Part shown: positions 11,245-22,979 of the stretch, one piece after another
Numbering within the stretch: the stretch's first letter is position 1
How the letters are laid out: each line of letters opens with the position of its first letter
Source of the DNA: Arachis hypogaea
Lineage: Eukaryota; Streptophyta; Magnoliopsida; Fabales; Fabaceae
Direction: 5' to 3'
Assembly (NCBI RefSeq): GCF_003086295.3
Contig: NC_092044.1
Location: forward strand, 73,370,024-73,434,023
DNA length: 64,000 nucleotides
Translations under genes and position numbers: made by a program
The notes under the pieces: model-generated
Seen by the model: the letters and a program-made list of their open reading frames with translations, nothing else
The model's database searches: none
What the model was told of the DNA's origin: nothing

Positions 11245-11282
11245 GTTGCTTGAGGACAAGCAACAATTCAAGTTTGGTGTTG
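11245..11282 (+). other. E2 hairpin plus polypurine-tract region
   Basis: Stem GTTGCTTG/CAAGCAAC with loop AGGA (11245-11264) is followed by AATTCAAGTTTGGTGTTG, which abuts the LTR start. The layout matches E1 963-1000. Confidence 0.6.
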
Positions 11283-12719
11283 TGATGCGTGAGCATCTTT
11301 CCTATCTTTTTCTAGTGAATTTGCATCTAATTTATTGAGTTTAATAAAGAATTAATTATCTTTTAGCCAATATGGATGCTAATTTGAGTCTTGTGCAATT
11401 TTGTTTATTTTAGGTAGCATTCGGCTGGATTTGATGGAGTTTCTGCAGCACAAGAATCAAAGGAGATGGCAGCGAGGAGCAACGCGTATGCGTGACTGAT
11501 GTGTACACGTGATTTGGAGCTTTTCATGATGACGTGTGCGCGTGACTGACGCGTACGCGTGATTTGAAGATTTGTACAGCGACGCGTGCGCGTGACCGAC
11601 GCGTCCGCGTGACTTGCGAAAAAGACCATCGACGCGTATGCATGACTGACGCGTATGCGTGACATATGCCACATACAGAAAACGCAGGAAAATGCTGGGG
11701 GCGATTTCTGGGCTGTTTTAACTCAGTTTTCAACCCAAAAAACACAGATTAGAAGCTGTAGAATGGACAAAACATGTGGTTCCCACCCATCCACTGAAGA
11801 CTTGTCATTTAAATTCAAATATTATTTTTAGCAAAAGATATTATTTTTTATTTTAGATAATTATATTTTAAATTAATTAGGATTAATTATAAAAAGGAGT
11901 TTCTATTAGGGAACATTATCCCATTCTATTCCAATTTACAATCCTAGTTTTTCTAGTCTGAACCATGAGCAACTAATCCTTTATTGTTATGGTTAGGAGT
12001 TCTGTTTATTTTTATGGATTGATTCATTTGCTCTTTCTAATTTAATTCATGTTTTGATTTATACTTCAATAATTGTTTTCATTCTTTATTTTATGAACTT
12101 GGGTGGCACGGAAGTATGACCCATGTTCTAATTGAGTTCTTGTATAACTTGGAAAAGCTCTTTACTTGAACAACAACTTGAAAACATATTATCCTGAATT
12201 TCTAATTGTTTGTATTTAACGGGATACGTGACATATAATCCCCTTATTTTTGGATAATTAGGATTCTTGTGGCACATAAACTGGAATTTGATCATCACCT
12301 TCTAATTAAAATTAATTGAACAAGGAATTGGCAGTTAATGAATTTTAGAGGAGACTAGGAAGGTCTAAGGAATTAGGGTCTAGTCACATATAGTTTGCCA
12401 TGAATTAAATCTTGCATGATTAAATTGGTTAGTAAGAAAAATCAATTTGGAAAAATAGATAACTCTGAAGCCTTAACTATTTTCTCCATATTTTATACCC
12501 AACTTATTTATTTGTCTATCCTTTTGATATTATGAGTTCGCACTTAAACCTTTTGAATATCTCAAAACCCTTTTCTTCTTGCCTAACTAAGCCAATCAAT
12601 CAATCATTGTTGCTTGATCCATCAATCCTCGTGGGATCGACCCTTACTCACATAAGGTATTACTTGGTATGACCCATTGCACTTTCCGGTTAGTTTGTGG
12701 GTTGTAAAATACCGCACCA
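11283..12719 (+). repeat. E2 3' LTR, complete (about 1.44 kb)
   Basis: Begins TGATGCGTGAGC directly after the tract and ends CCGCACCA, with TG and CA termini. It carries the ACGCGT palindrome array and a U5 with 'gggatcgacccttactcac'. The right flank (ctagc) is the expected target duplication; its partner is outside the window. Confidence 0.75.
11481..11662 (+). repeat. ACGCGTACGCGT palindrome array in E2 LTR
   Basis: Eight palindromes in about 180 bp are arranged as pairs of the form gacgcgt-n-cgcgtgac separated by 20-25 bp. Copies differ mainly by C-to-T or G-to-A changes at CpG sites. The position is early in U3. Confidence 0.75.
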
Positions 12720-14356
12720 CTAGCTGGGGTGTTTTAGTGAGTTTGGGGCTGTTGCGGTGTGGAATTTTGAGATAACTTTGATGAGGTTTGATAGCCGAGA
12801 GATTAAATTAAAAATTACGAAGAATCGGTAACCGAAAAACTCGAGAACGGATTAAAACACAAGTAATATTTTAAAAGAAAAAGGTTAAGGATTTTAGTTT
12901 TGGTATAAGAGGAAGATTAGTAATTAAATTTTATTTTTGAAGGATAACATTGTATTTGTATATAAAAAATCAAGGTAAAATTTGTAATTATATAAGTTTT
13001 AGGGCATTTTGGGTAATAAATAAAGTATAGGAGTAAAATGGATATTTTATAAAAGTTTAGGGTTACTTGTATAAATATTGAGATAAGTGAGATTTCAAAT
13101 ATAATTTTATGAAAATGTTGGGTTAAAAATAAAATATTTAAAAGTTTGAAGTTTAAAACGTAGAAAATAAGAGTTTAAGAATAAAAGCTTTATGAAGCTA
13201 AGTTTTCTTAAGAAAAGATATAAATATTATTTATTTACCATTTAAATTATCTTATTTATATTATTGTTATCTTTTTATTAAGAATATTAAGTCAGAGAAG
13301 AGCAAATAGAAGAACTCTTAAAAGCTTTAGAGGACCTAGTTAATTTAAGAATCTTATGATTCTTTTTCATAAGACATCAGGAAAATGTGAGGGAAGAATG
13401 TGAAGTTGAATTATAATAAAGAATTAAAAGATCGAATAAAAGAAGACAGAAAGAAAAGAAGTAAGAAAATAAAAGAGAAATATGAGAAAGAAAAGAAAAG
13501 AAAAAGAACAAAAAGAGAAGGATGTATTAAATAAAAGGATATCTGCCACAGAAGAGCAGAGAGCAGTGACTGAAAAAATTGTAATAAACATCTGCCACAG
13601 TAGAGTAGATAGAAAAGAAGGTGTTAATTAAAGGGATCTCTGTCGTAGTAGAGTAGAGATCAAAGATTAAAAACGAATTGAGTGTTGTTTGAGCCTTAGT
13701 GCCAAGTGTCTAGTAGGGACGGCAATGCATAACTCTCACTTGATACTATAAGGATGGCTCAGTGTGGATGGTGATGTATAACGCTCACTAGAGACCGAAA
13801 GGAAGGTTCTCCCATGAGGACGGTGATACATAACGCTCATGGAGGGCACGTTGGCTGAGATAGGGATGACGATACGAAACACTTATCTCAGGACCAATGT
13901 TGGGAATCGGGAAACAAATCGACACATGAACTCATGACCTGTATAGGACTAGACATGTATCATACTTGTTTATGCATATCTCTTTGTTGTGAAATTCTAT
14001 GAACGTGTCTGTGTGCTTTTTGGTTAATTGACTTCTGAGTGAATTACTTGTCATGCTTTGTTGAAGTTTGTCTGTGTTATGTGGTGTGTTGCTGTTGACT
14101 ATGGAATAAAATAAAATGAATATAGCTATACACCCCGACCCTACTAAGAACTCTCCATTTTTTACCCCCTATTTTCACCCCCTTTCAGCTACAAGTGCGA
14201 AGGTTTAGTGCGGAGCTACAGGAGTATAGAAGATTATGTTTACGAGTTGAGTTGTTAGATTTTATTTTTCCCTCGTCATTTATTGTTTTAGAAATTTCAG
14301 AGGGGTAGTACTTATATTTGAAGATCTTTGAATAAGCCTATATGTATAATGCTATG

Positions 14357-14411
<55 letters not shown>

Positions 14412-14844
14412 CTTTGTGATTAAGTGATTAAAAGTAAAAACTTTTTCGTTTACTTAATCAAAGTTTCGGTTTGTATTCGCAAAGGCTCAATATTAAATAA
14501 AGATAGTATAGAATAAAGAGGTTTAGAGGTAAGCAACGCCTGAGCTTTTGGTATGATTATAAGGTATTAAAAGTATGATATTGAGAGATGATGATAAATG
14601 AGTTTGATTAAGATATACTGAGAATGATTATGAAAATGGAAGTGAATCCGAATTGATATGTACCTCCCTGAGTAGATGCAGTAGTGTTGTTCCACTTACT
14701 CCAAGTTTGACAGGACGGTGGCTTCTTCCTGCTCACAGAGATTTTGAGCTTTGACCTGGTAAGAATCGTGGTAGTGTACTGCTTGTCTAGTGTCACAATG
14801 GACGTAGGAATCGTGATTGTTTATCATGCTTGTACATTTAAGCC
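12720..14844 (+). repeat. Diverged long-LTR fragment (Tekay-like)
   Basis: AT-rich non-coding DNA without a conserved frame. Phrases near 14660-14750 (gtagatgcag, ccacttactccaag) resemble the 65-bp repeats of the E3 LTRs, and 13700-13900 holds three degenerate copies of a 'gatggtgatacataacgctcac' type repeat. It is probably a fragment of a related LTR. Boundaries are uncertain; the right one is set where homology to the second E3 LTR starts. Confidence 0.4.
14361..14404. repeat. (TA)n microsatellite
   Basis: About 22 uninterrupted TA dinucleotides. Such loci are commonly length-polymorphic. Confidence 0.95.
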
Positions 14845-16591
14845 TGAAATGGTTTTACGTAGTTTGAAAATTTTTTATTAAGTAAGAATTGAATTTTGAA
14901 AGAAGAATTGATTATTGTATCCAATTTGAGACTTTCAGATTTTGAATGAAAACAAGTTTTATTGAATTGATTTGAGTTAAAGATGAGGTTGAGAATTCCC
15001 TCGCTTGTTGTGGTGGACAAGCTTGAGGTTGAGGATTCCCTCGCTTGTTGCGATGGAAAAGCTTAAGGATGAGAATTCCCTCTCTCATTGCGGTGGAGAA
15101 GCTTAAGGTTGAGGATTCCCTCGCTTGTCGCACTGGGGAGTTTGATAGAATGTCAAGGATACCCTTCGGTTCAATTTTGTATTATTAATTCAATTTGATT
15201 ATGTTTAATTGAAAAGAGATTTATTGATATTTGAGCTTCTAGGATAGATGCAAGGATTGTAGCTTTATCCCACTTGCTCCCAGATGGTATTTGAGCATCC
15301 TCAGAGACGCAAAGGTTGTGGTTTTGTATTTCTTGCATTAGGTCAGAATTTGAACTACCTGGGTAGATGCAAGGATTGTGGTTTTGTCCCGCTTGCTCCA
15401 GGTCATAATTTGAGCTTCCCGGGTGGATGCAAGGATTGTGGTTTTGTCCTGCTTACTCCAGGTTGGTATTTGTTGACCCTCCATCACAAGATGTGGTAGG
15501 ACACTTAAACCTTTCCAGATAATTCCTCCAAGGGAAATAAATTTCCCTTGGGGTTGCGCGCACTGAGGGACTGTGCATGGTTTGCTACCATACATGTCGA
15601 GTTTGGCTGTATAACTGACATATGAGCTCATTGGCCAAAGGGCAGACATGCATCATTTGTATTTGTGTGTATTGTTTGGGTGTGCATATTGCATTTGGCT
15701 AGCCTATTTGAATAATTGTACGTATATGTTAATTGAACTAATTACTTTAACTGTCCTTTCTGTTTGTGTATTCTTTGTATTGTTTTGACTGTGCTTGAAC
15801 AATAGAGAGATACCTTATGCTAGCGGTGATGACGCTGAGAGTTGTTCTTGATGTGATATTTTTGAGATTGAGTATTGGTGATGAGTTGATGATAGTGTTG
15901 ATTGGCTTTATTTGGGCCGAAGGCCGAGATTTTGTTTATATGTTTTGGGCCAGAGGCCGTGACTTGATTTGGTAATGGGCTGGGGCCGTACTTATTTATA
16001 TTATGGGATATTAAGTGAGCTCTAAAATTCTTACTAGGGAAAAATGAGTTCTGTACATATATTGTTGTGGGATAATTAATCGTTAATGTTTTTTATAAAT
16101 TCATAAGATGAATGATAATCACTGCAGTTGAAATCAATTCTTTTCTTTATACGTACCATCTTATGACAATTCTTAAACCCTCTGCTAAAAACCTGTGAGG
16201 ACGTTGTTCTTAACCCCAACAGACTTCTCTTTCAGGACAAATGAGGAAGCTTTTGAAGTTTTTATTGAGTTCTTAGTTGTACTATTTTTGTTTGGAAATA
16301 TTAGTTATAGTTTTTTCCTCGCCTTTGTTATTATTGTGTTTCTGTAAAGAGGGATAGGAATTGTAATGAAATGTATATTTATAATATTTGTAAGTTACTT
16401 GAATGAGAAGTCTTGTATGTCTATATATAAATTTATATATGTATATGAAGATTGTGGTTGAATTTGTTTATATATGCATGTTTGTAAAAGGTGAAAATAA
16501 ACTTTTGATTTTTCTAAGAAAATAGCGATACGGTTTCAAGTTAAAGGCTTATATTTTAATATTGAATATATAGAAGTCGTCGTAATATCCA
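14845..16591 (+). repeat. E3 left LTR, 3' portion
   Basis: Matches 19904-22410 (without the insertion there) through to the end ATATCCA, followed by a TATCAGAG primer-like site. The 5' half is missing at 14844. It includes four 40-bp tandem copies at 14985-15140 (gaggattccctcgcttgttg...) and about four 65-bp copies at 15230-15480 (gcaaggattgtggttttgtc...). Confidence 0.7.
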
Positions 16592-17637
16592 TGCTATCAG
16601 AGTAGCGCAACCGGAAGCATGACTTTCTGATAGTAAGGATATTTCATTATGGTATCAGAGTAGTCTTTCTTTTAGAGCCTGAGGAATGAACTGACTATGC
16701 CTCAAGTGCATACTCTGAGCGTCTGTCATATTGTAGGTCTTGTCCTGATGATGAGAGTTAGAGCTTTATGCACATGACGGAACCGGTCTATTGACTAATG
16801 CTATTATTCTATCATTGCATACTTTATGGTATTATGTTTAGCTAGCTTAACCCTAATGGGGTTTGGGGAATGTTAGAGGTTGCTTCTCAAGGTTATTCGA
16901 TTACGTACCTTGTTCTTTTATGGTTTACCTTGAAGTCCTTGTTTGAGATTTCTTTCTTGCAAAGTAATTTGATTCTTTTCTAGCCATGTTCTTTGTTCAT
17001 ATGCATTCTCGTTGATCTTAACTGCATATATCCGCTTATATTCCTTGGATATCTGCCTTATGTTGTTTAAACCTCTCTTCTTGACTTATATATTCTTTGT
17101 TGTAACCTTGAATTTGTTTAATGCATCAAAGTGATCGTTGATATCTCTGTGAATCTTGTCCTTGTTGCTTGTTCTTTTTCTAATATCTTGTATCCTTCTG
17201 AGAAAACTCGATATTTGTTTTAGCGTCACGTGTAACCTTTAGATATAGCAAACGAGACATTTGTTCTTTAGGACGTGGTTCGTGGATGCAGAAGGTGAAG
17301 CTTGAAAGTGTACAATGTCACAGGAAGTTGTGGAGGTTTGATTCACTCGAAAGGGGTTTTGTTGAAGTTTAGGAAATTGGAGCTCTGAAGTTGGTACGAG
17401 ACCAGTGTGCGGATGTTAAGCACGTCATTTTAACTCCAAATTGTTTTATATAACCTTTCGTTGTCTTGATTTACCATTGCATGTTTTAAAACATGTCATC
17501 TTTTACATCAAGCCTGTTTTGAAATTTTTGGGACCTCATCATACCTTCTTCACCTATTTCATAATAAATTGAAACTATGTAATTTTTATATATCTCATCA
17601 ATTTTTGAGGATGAAAATATTTATAAGATGGGTAGAA
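16592..17637 (+). mobile_element. E3 internal region, non-coding (about 1.05 kb)
   Basis: Starts with TGCTATCAGAG, a mutated form of the initiator-Met primer site TGGTATCAGAG; a second intact TGGTATCAGAG occurs at about 16651. It ends at GGATGAAAATATTTATAAG and a short purine-rich run before TGTAAGACCC. No gag or pol motif was seen in any frame, so this is a non-autonomous long-LTR element or an internally deleted copy. Confidence 0.6.
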
Positions 17638-20600
17638 TGTAAGACCCAGAACTTTTGAAAAAGCTTATTATGAGTCAATTTTAATTTATTTATTCATTAA
17701 AGACTTTAATTTTAGAAATTACTTTGTTAAAGGTAATTAAATCAAGTTTGGATAAACTGAGTTTGAATTAAATAAGAATTTTTATCTAATTTTATAAATA
17801 TTGGATAATTTTCTATATTTAAATTATAAAGTTTAATAGTTGTAAAATAATAAAAATTTGATATCATTTGATTTAAATAATTGAGATTTTGAAATTTAAT
17901 ACTTTAATTTTTATGAATAAAGAAAATTAATTTGATTATCTCTAATTCTTAGATTAAAGTATTTATTTGAAAATAATTTGTAAATTGATGAAAAAAAGTA
18001 TTTTTATATATAATTATTGTTGGATTAAATTTGGTTTTCAATTACTATATTATCTCTATTTTTATTTGAAATTACTAACCTACCCTTACCCCCTTTTTCT
18101 CAAATTAAAACCCTAACCCTAACACACAACACACTCACCCACCCTCACTACTTAGCGTCGTTCCCCACCCCCTTTGACCCTCACCTCACACGCTCTCAAC
18201 GCACACAATACATTCTCCATACACACCCACACACAAAACAAAGAAGAAGGAGGGAGGAGCTTGCCACCGCCGCGTCCTGTCAATGCCGTCACTACTAAGC
18301 CGACGAACCTGCCACATGCGTCACCGCCGATCGTCATTGAGTCGCCATCGAAAACAAAACCGCAAAGAGAGAGAGACACGAAGAAGAGAGGGTCGCGGGT
18401 CACCGTAGTCGAGGTCTCCATCGCTGCTACATCGTTGAACCCACATCGCCGTTGCCGAGAGATGGAGGGCGAGACGCGTGAGAGGGAGCCACCGTGAAAA
18501 GCCACCACTGTCACTGAGCTGCCGCCATCACTGCTGAAGGCTCCGCCATTACAATTGTGGCTGTTGGAGAGAGGAAGAATGGAACAGGGAAGAATGAGGA
18601 GGAGTTTCTACCTTCATTGGAGCTCCGCTGATGCTGTTGCCATGACCATCGGACCTTTGGCCACTGGAAATGGCACTGTGGCCGCCAGAACCATTGCTTG
18701 AGCCATTATCATTCGGTGTAGTTGTTCCCCTTTTTGTTACAGTAAGTGTATTTTGTTTTGGAACCGTTGAAATCAGTATTCTGTTATGTTTGGTTAGAGA
18801 TTCAGAGATTTTGGTAATGTAAGGTTGAGTTCCAGTTATTGTATGTTGCGATTAGAGTTGTTGTGGCTACTGCGAAAGTGGTTTGGAGCTGTGGTTGTGG
18901 CTATCGCGGTTATGAGCTGAGAGAAAAAGGGTTTGTCACATTGTTAAGTGGCAATCGAGGTAGGGCGTTCTCTTAAACTCATTTTACTTTCAAGAATTGT
19001 TAAAAGTCGACAACAATATAAAAAAATATATTTTTATGATTATGTGAGACTTATAGACTGAACAAAACTATTTTGGATGGATGTGAATATTTATCTGATT
19101 GATTTATTGAATTATTGAGAAGGTTGGTTATTCTGATTTTAGCTTGTTGAGTTGGCTGTTGTTGGACTGATTTCTTGAAATTGGTTTCTAGATTATGATA
19201 GAATGATTTGAGATATTGGAATTGGTCTTGTTTGATTTATCGAAAATAATTTTGAGAATTGGAAATGATTTGAGATATTAGAATTGGTCTGATTTGGAAA
19301 ATGACTTGAAAAGAGTTTGAGAAATGGTTTGGTTGAGATCTGAGAAGGGTGGCAAAGTCCGAGTTTTAGGGGAGGTGCTGGCGAAATTTATATGAGAACT
19401 TTGGAAGTTTTATTTTGGTTAATATGATTAAAGAATTATTTTATTTGATTTTGATTTAACTATAGAAAAGAGTTATGATTTAAGAATTTTAATAAATATA
19501 AAGGAAAATGTGTTTGGTTTGATTAATTTTAATCAAAGAAGATATATCTTGAGTACTTTTAAAGATTTTAGAGCGATTAAAATAATGGATTTGAGGATAA
19601 AAGCTTTTGGGATTTTCAATTAGGATTTTCAATTTTTAACTGGTATAGCTTTGAACTTTGTTGAAAAAGTTTTAAAGCTCGAAATGGTTTTGAAGTTGGT
19701 TAATGATTTAACCCATTTAATTTTTAGATGATGGTTTGAGACAATAAAGAAAGATACTTTAAATTGAGATTTTGATTCTTGAGGAAGTTTGTAAGTTGGC
19801 TTAAAAAGATAAGATTGGTTGTCGCTCCCCTAAAGTCTAGAGGCCTTGCCGAGAGATTTAACTAATAAATGATTTTCTTTAGTCTTTTGAAAGAGTTTTG
19901 AGCTTGAAATGGTTTGACATAGTTTGGAAAATTTTGATTAAGTGAGAATTGAATTTTGAAAGAAGAATTGATTATTGAAGCCAATTTGAGACTTTTGGAT
20001 TTTGAATGAAATTGAGTTTTATTGAATTGATTCGAGTTAAAGATGAGGTTGAGGATTTCCTCACTTGTTGCGGTGGACAAGCTTGAGGTTGAGGATTCCC
20101 TCTCTTGTTGTAGAAGACAAGCTTGAGGTTGAAGATTCCCTCGCTTGTCGTACTGGGAAGTTAGATAGAAGGTTGAGGATTCCCTTCAATTCAATCCTGT
20201 ATTATTAATTCGATTTGATTATGTTTGATTGAAAAGAGATTGATTAATATTTGAGCTTCTGAGTTAGACGAAAAGATTGTGGTTTTGTCCTACTTGCTTC
20301 CATATGGTATTTGAGCTTCCTGGGTAGATGTAAGGATTGTGGTTTTGTCTCGCTTGCTCCAGGTTAGAATTTGAGCTTTCTAGGTAGATGCAAAGATTGT
20401 GGTGTTATCCCGCGCTTGCTACAGGTCAGAATTTGAGCTTCCCGGGTAAGCGTAAGGATTGTGGTTTTGTCCCACTTGCAAGATGTGGCCGGACACTTAG
20501 ACCTTTCCAAATAATTCCTCCAAGGAAATTCTTGTGGTTGCGTGCACTAAAGGACTATCCCAGGTTTGCTATCGGACATGTCAGGTTTGGCTGTATAACC

Positions 20601-22410
20601 GACAGATGAGCTCATTGGCCATAGGACAGACATGCATCATTTTTATTTATGTGTATTATTTGGGTGTGCATCTTGTATTTGGCTTGCATATTTGAATAAT
20701 TGTTCCTATATGCTAATTGAACTAATTGCTTTAACTATCCTCTCTATTTGTGTATTCCTTGTATTGTTTTGTTTGTGCTCAAATAACTGAGAGATCCCTT
20801 ATGCTGGTGGTGGTGACATTAAGGATTATTCCGGATGTGGTATTTTTTAGATTGAGTATTGGTGATGAGTTGATAATGGTGTTGATTGGCTTTGTTTGGG
20901 CCGAAGGCCGAGATTTTGTTCATATGTTTTAGGTCAGAGGTCACGACTTAATTTGGTAATGGGTTAGGGGCCGTACTTATTTATATTATGGGATATTAAT
21001 TGAGCTTTGAAATTCTTACTAGGGAAAACTGAGTTCTGTACATATATTGTTGTGGGATAATTAATGGTTAATGTTTTTAATAAATTTATAAGATAAACAA
21101 TAATCACTACAGTTGAAATTAATTCTTTTATATATATATCATCTTATGACAATTCTTAAATCCTTTGCTGAGAACCTACGAAGACGATGTTCTCACCCCC
21201 TACAGACTTCTCTTTTCAGGACAAACGAGAAAGCTTATGAAGTTTTTGCTGAGTTCTTAACTGTGCTGTTTTTGTTTGGATATATTAGTTATAGTTCTTC
21301 CCTCACCATTGTTATTATTGTGTTTCTGTAAATCTGGATAGGAATTGTAATGATATGTGTGTTTATAATATTTGTAATTTACTTGAATGAGAAGTTTCGT
21401 ATGTCTATATATATTTATATATGTATATGATACGTGGTCAGGAGGGCATTTTTGTCATCTTAGAGCTAAGGGACGGAATAGTAATCTTGTCATATTCAAG
21501 GATCTGAATACTAGAAAAATTATACCATGTCAGTCTTGGACATCAAGAAGACCAAGAGTCCGTCTCAAAAATAGTGGTGCTGAAAGGGCGACAACTCATA
21601 AAGCCCATTGGGCTAAGTCAGGATAGCAAGAACCCCAATAATGCTTTTCAAATTCAATGAGAGGCATAATTTATTATTAATTTTTGAATTTTTTGGCATT
21701 TAAGTTAGTTTGTTTTGTTGTTAGAGTTTGTTGAAATATTTGAATTACTCCTGATTTACTTAGTAGTATTTTTAGGTATTTTAAATTTAAATCAAATCTG
21801 ATCTAATCTAATAAGATCAAATCTGATTTAAATTAGTTATCATATCTTTAGGATTTTAAAATTTAAATCAAATCTGATCTAATCCAATAAGATCAAATCT
21901 GATTTAAATTAGTTATCTTATCTTTTACTTAGTTTGTTAGGTGCCTATTTAAACACCTTTGGTGAGACAATTTATATAACTTTTGATGAATAAAATTTTC
22001 TTAGTGCTTTATGCACGTTTTTATTGTGTGATTAAGTGAGGTGAGTGATTTGCTTTGCTTGTTGCATGGAGAAAATTGAGTGATTCAATTTTCATCCCTC
22101 TGATCTAGGTTGTCAAGGACAGGTTCTTTGAAGGTCTAGTAGGGAAAACCCTTCCGATGACCTAGGTTGCTAAGAACAGGTTTCTTAGAGGTCTAGTAGG
22201 AAAACCCCCCCTTATCTATCCTGTTGTTTTTCCTTTATCCTTTTTTTTCCTTATCATATGTATATGAAGATTGTGATTGAATTTGTTTATATATGCATGT
22301 TTGTAAGAGGTGAAAATGAACTTTCGATTTTTCAAAGAAAATAACGATATTGTTTCTAGTTAAAGGTTCATATTTTAATATGGAATATATAGAAGTCTTC
22401 ATAATATCCA
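17638..22410 (+). repeat. E3 right LTR, long (about 3.9 kb plus an insertion)
   Basis: Begins TGTAAGACCCAGAAC, a start typical of plant Tekay/Del chromovirus LTRs, and ends ATATCCA. A GC-rich stretch at 18120-18700 gives open frames in several phases but no recognised protein. Tandem repeats recur at 20045-20160 (40-bp unit) and 20250-20485 (about 65-bp unit). An 829-bp insertion lies at 21428-22256. Confidence 0.65.
21428..22256. mobile_element. 829-bp insertion, solo-LTR-like
   Basis: Absent from the equivalent place in the left E3 LTR (about 16445), which preserves the empty site. Flanked by atatgtatatga at 21419-21430 and 22256-22267. With TGATAC...TTATCA as ends, the duplication is tatgtata (8 bp). 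It contains a TATA-like tatttaaacacc, a polyadenylation-like aataaaat and two internal short direct repeats. TG/CA ends suggest a solo LTR, but 8-12 bp is long for an LTR target duplication, so a retroposon or DNA element remains possible. Confidence 0.55.
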
Positions 22411-22459
22411 CGCTATCAGAGTGGCACAGCCAGAAGCGTGACATTCTGATAGTAAGAAT
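22411..22459 (+). repeat. Second copy of the E3 internal start
   Basis: The 48 bases after the right LTR match the start of the E3 internal region (16592-16640) from the primer-like site on. So an internal region, not host flank, follows this LTR. It is cut off by the CACTA-like repeats. Confidence 0.6.
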
Positions 22460-22979
22460 GTTATATCCAAAACCGTGACCATGGACCTTTTTAAGTCACT
22501 CTTTCATAAAATCATGACCACAAACCCTTTTAGGTCATCCCCCAAAATCGTGACCATTGATATCTTTAGGTCACCCCCAAAGCCGTAATCATAGACTCTT
22601 TTAGGTCACCCTTTTTTGAAAAACCGTGATCATAAACCCTTTTAGGTCGCCCCCCCAAAACCGTGACCATATACCTCTTTAGGTCACCCCCCAAAATTGT
22701 GATCATAGACCCTTTTAGTTCAATATTTTTTGAAAAATCGTGACCATAGACCCTTTTAGGTCACTCCCCAAAACCGTGACTATAGACCCCTTTAGGTCAC
22801 CCCTAAAACTATAACCATAGACACTTTTAGGCCACCCGTTTTTATAAAACTGTAACCATAGGTACTCTATGGTCATCCTTTTTTTAAAAAATGGTGATCA
22901 TAGATTTTTTTCCCTTTATGGTCACGGTTTTTTATCGTGACCAAAAAAATGGTGGCTATAGGCCCAAAATATTATAGTG
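22460..22979 (-). mobile_element. CACTA-type transposon end with subterminal repeats
   Basis: About eleven copies of a roughly 40-bp unit of the form CCGTGACCATAGACCC-TTTTAGGTCAC. The unit starts and ends with complementary gtgac/gtcac. The block ends at ATTATAGTG, which on the minus strand is CACTATAAT, a CACTA-class terminus. Dense subterminal repeats are characteristic of En/Spm elements. The other end and transposase are not in the window, so this is a fragment, or the E3 LTR block lies inside the element. Confidence 0.55.

Larger units (their letters stand above)
8654..12719 (+). mobile_element. E2: Athila-like Ty3/gypsy element, 3' half, interrupted by E1
   Basis: The plus strand carries integrase C-terminal coding sequence, a 2-kb post-pol region, a polypurine-tract motif and a complete 3' LTR. 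The 5' half must lie left of E1, outside the window. The post-pol motif, hairpins and U5 text resemble E1, so the two are related families, but their LTRs and palindrome motifs differ. Confidence 0.8.

Noticed and set aside
11405..11745. Three overlapping minus-strand frames rich in Arg, His and Thr
   Set aside because: Translations of the ACGCGT repeat array in the E2 LTR in different frames; repetitive peptide text is a by-product.
16651..16665. Intact TGGTATCAGAG as the E3 primer site in place of the one at the LTR edge
   Set aside because: It lies about 60 bp inside the LTR edge defined by the second LTR copy; a primer site should abut the LTR. It may be an older site.
18107..18125. aaaccctaaccctaac, telomere-like repeat
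   Set aside because: Only about two units; a telo-box-like motif in an LTR does not mark a telomere.
18152..18514. 120- and 107-codon open frames on opposite strands
   Set aside because: They lie in the GC-rich part of a long LTR, overlap each other, and have no recognisable domain.
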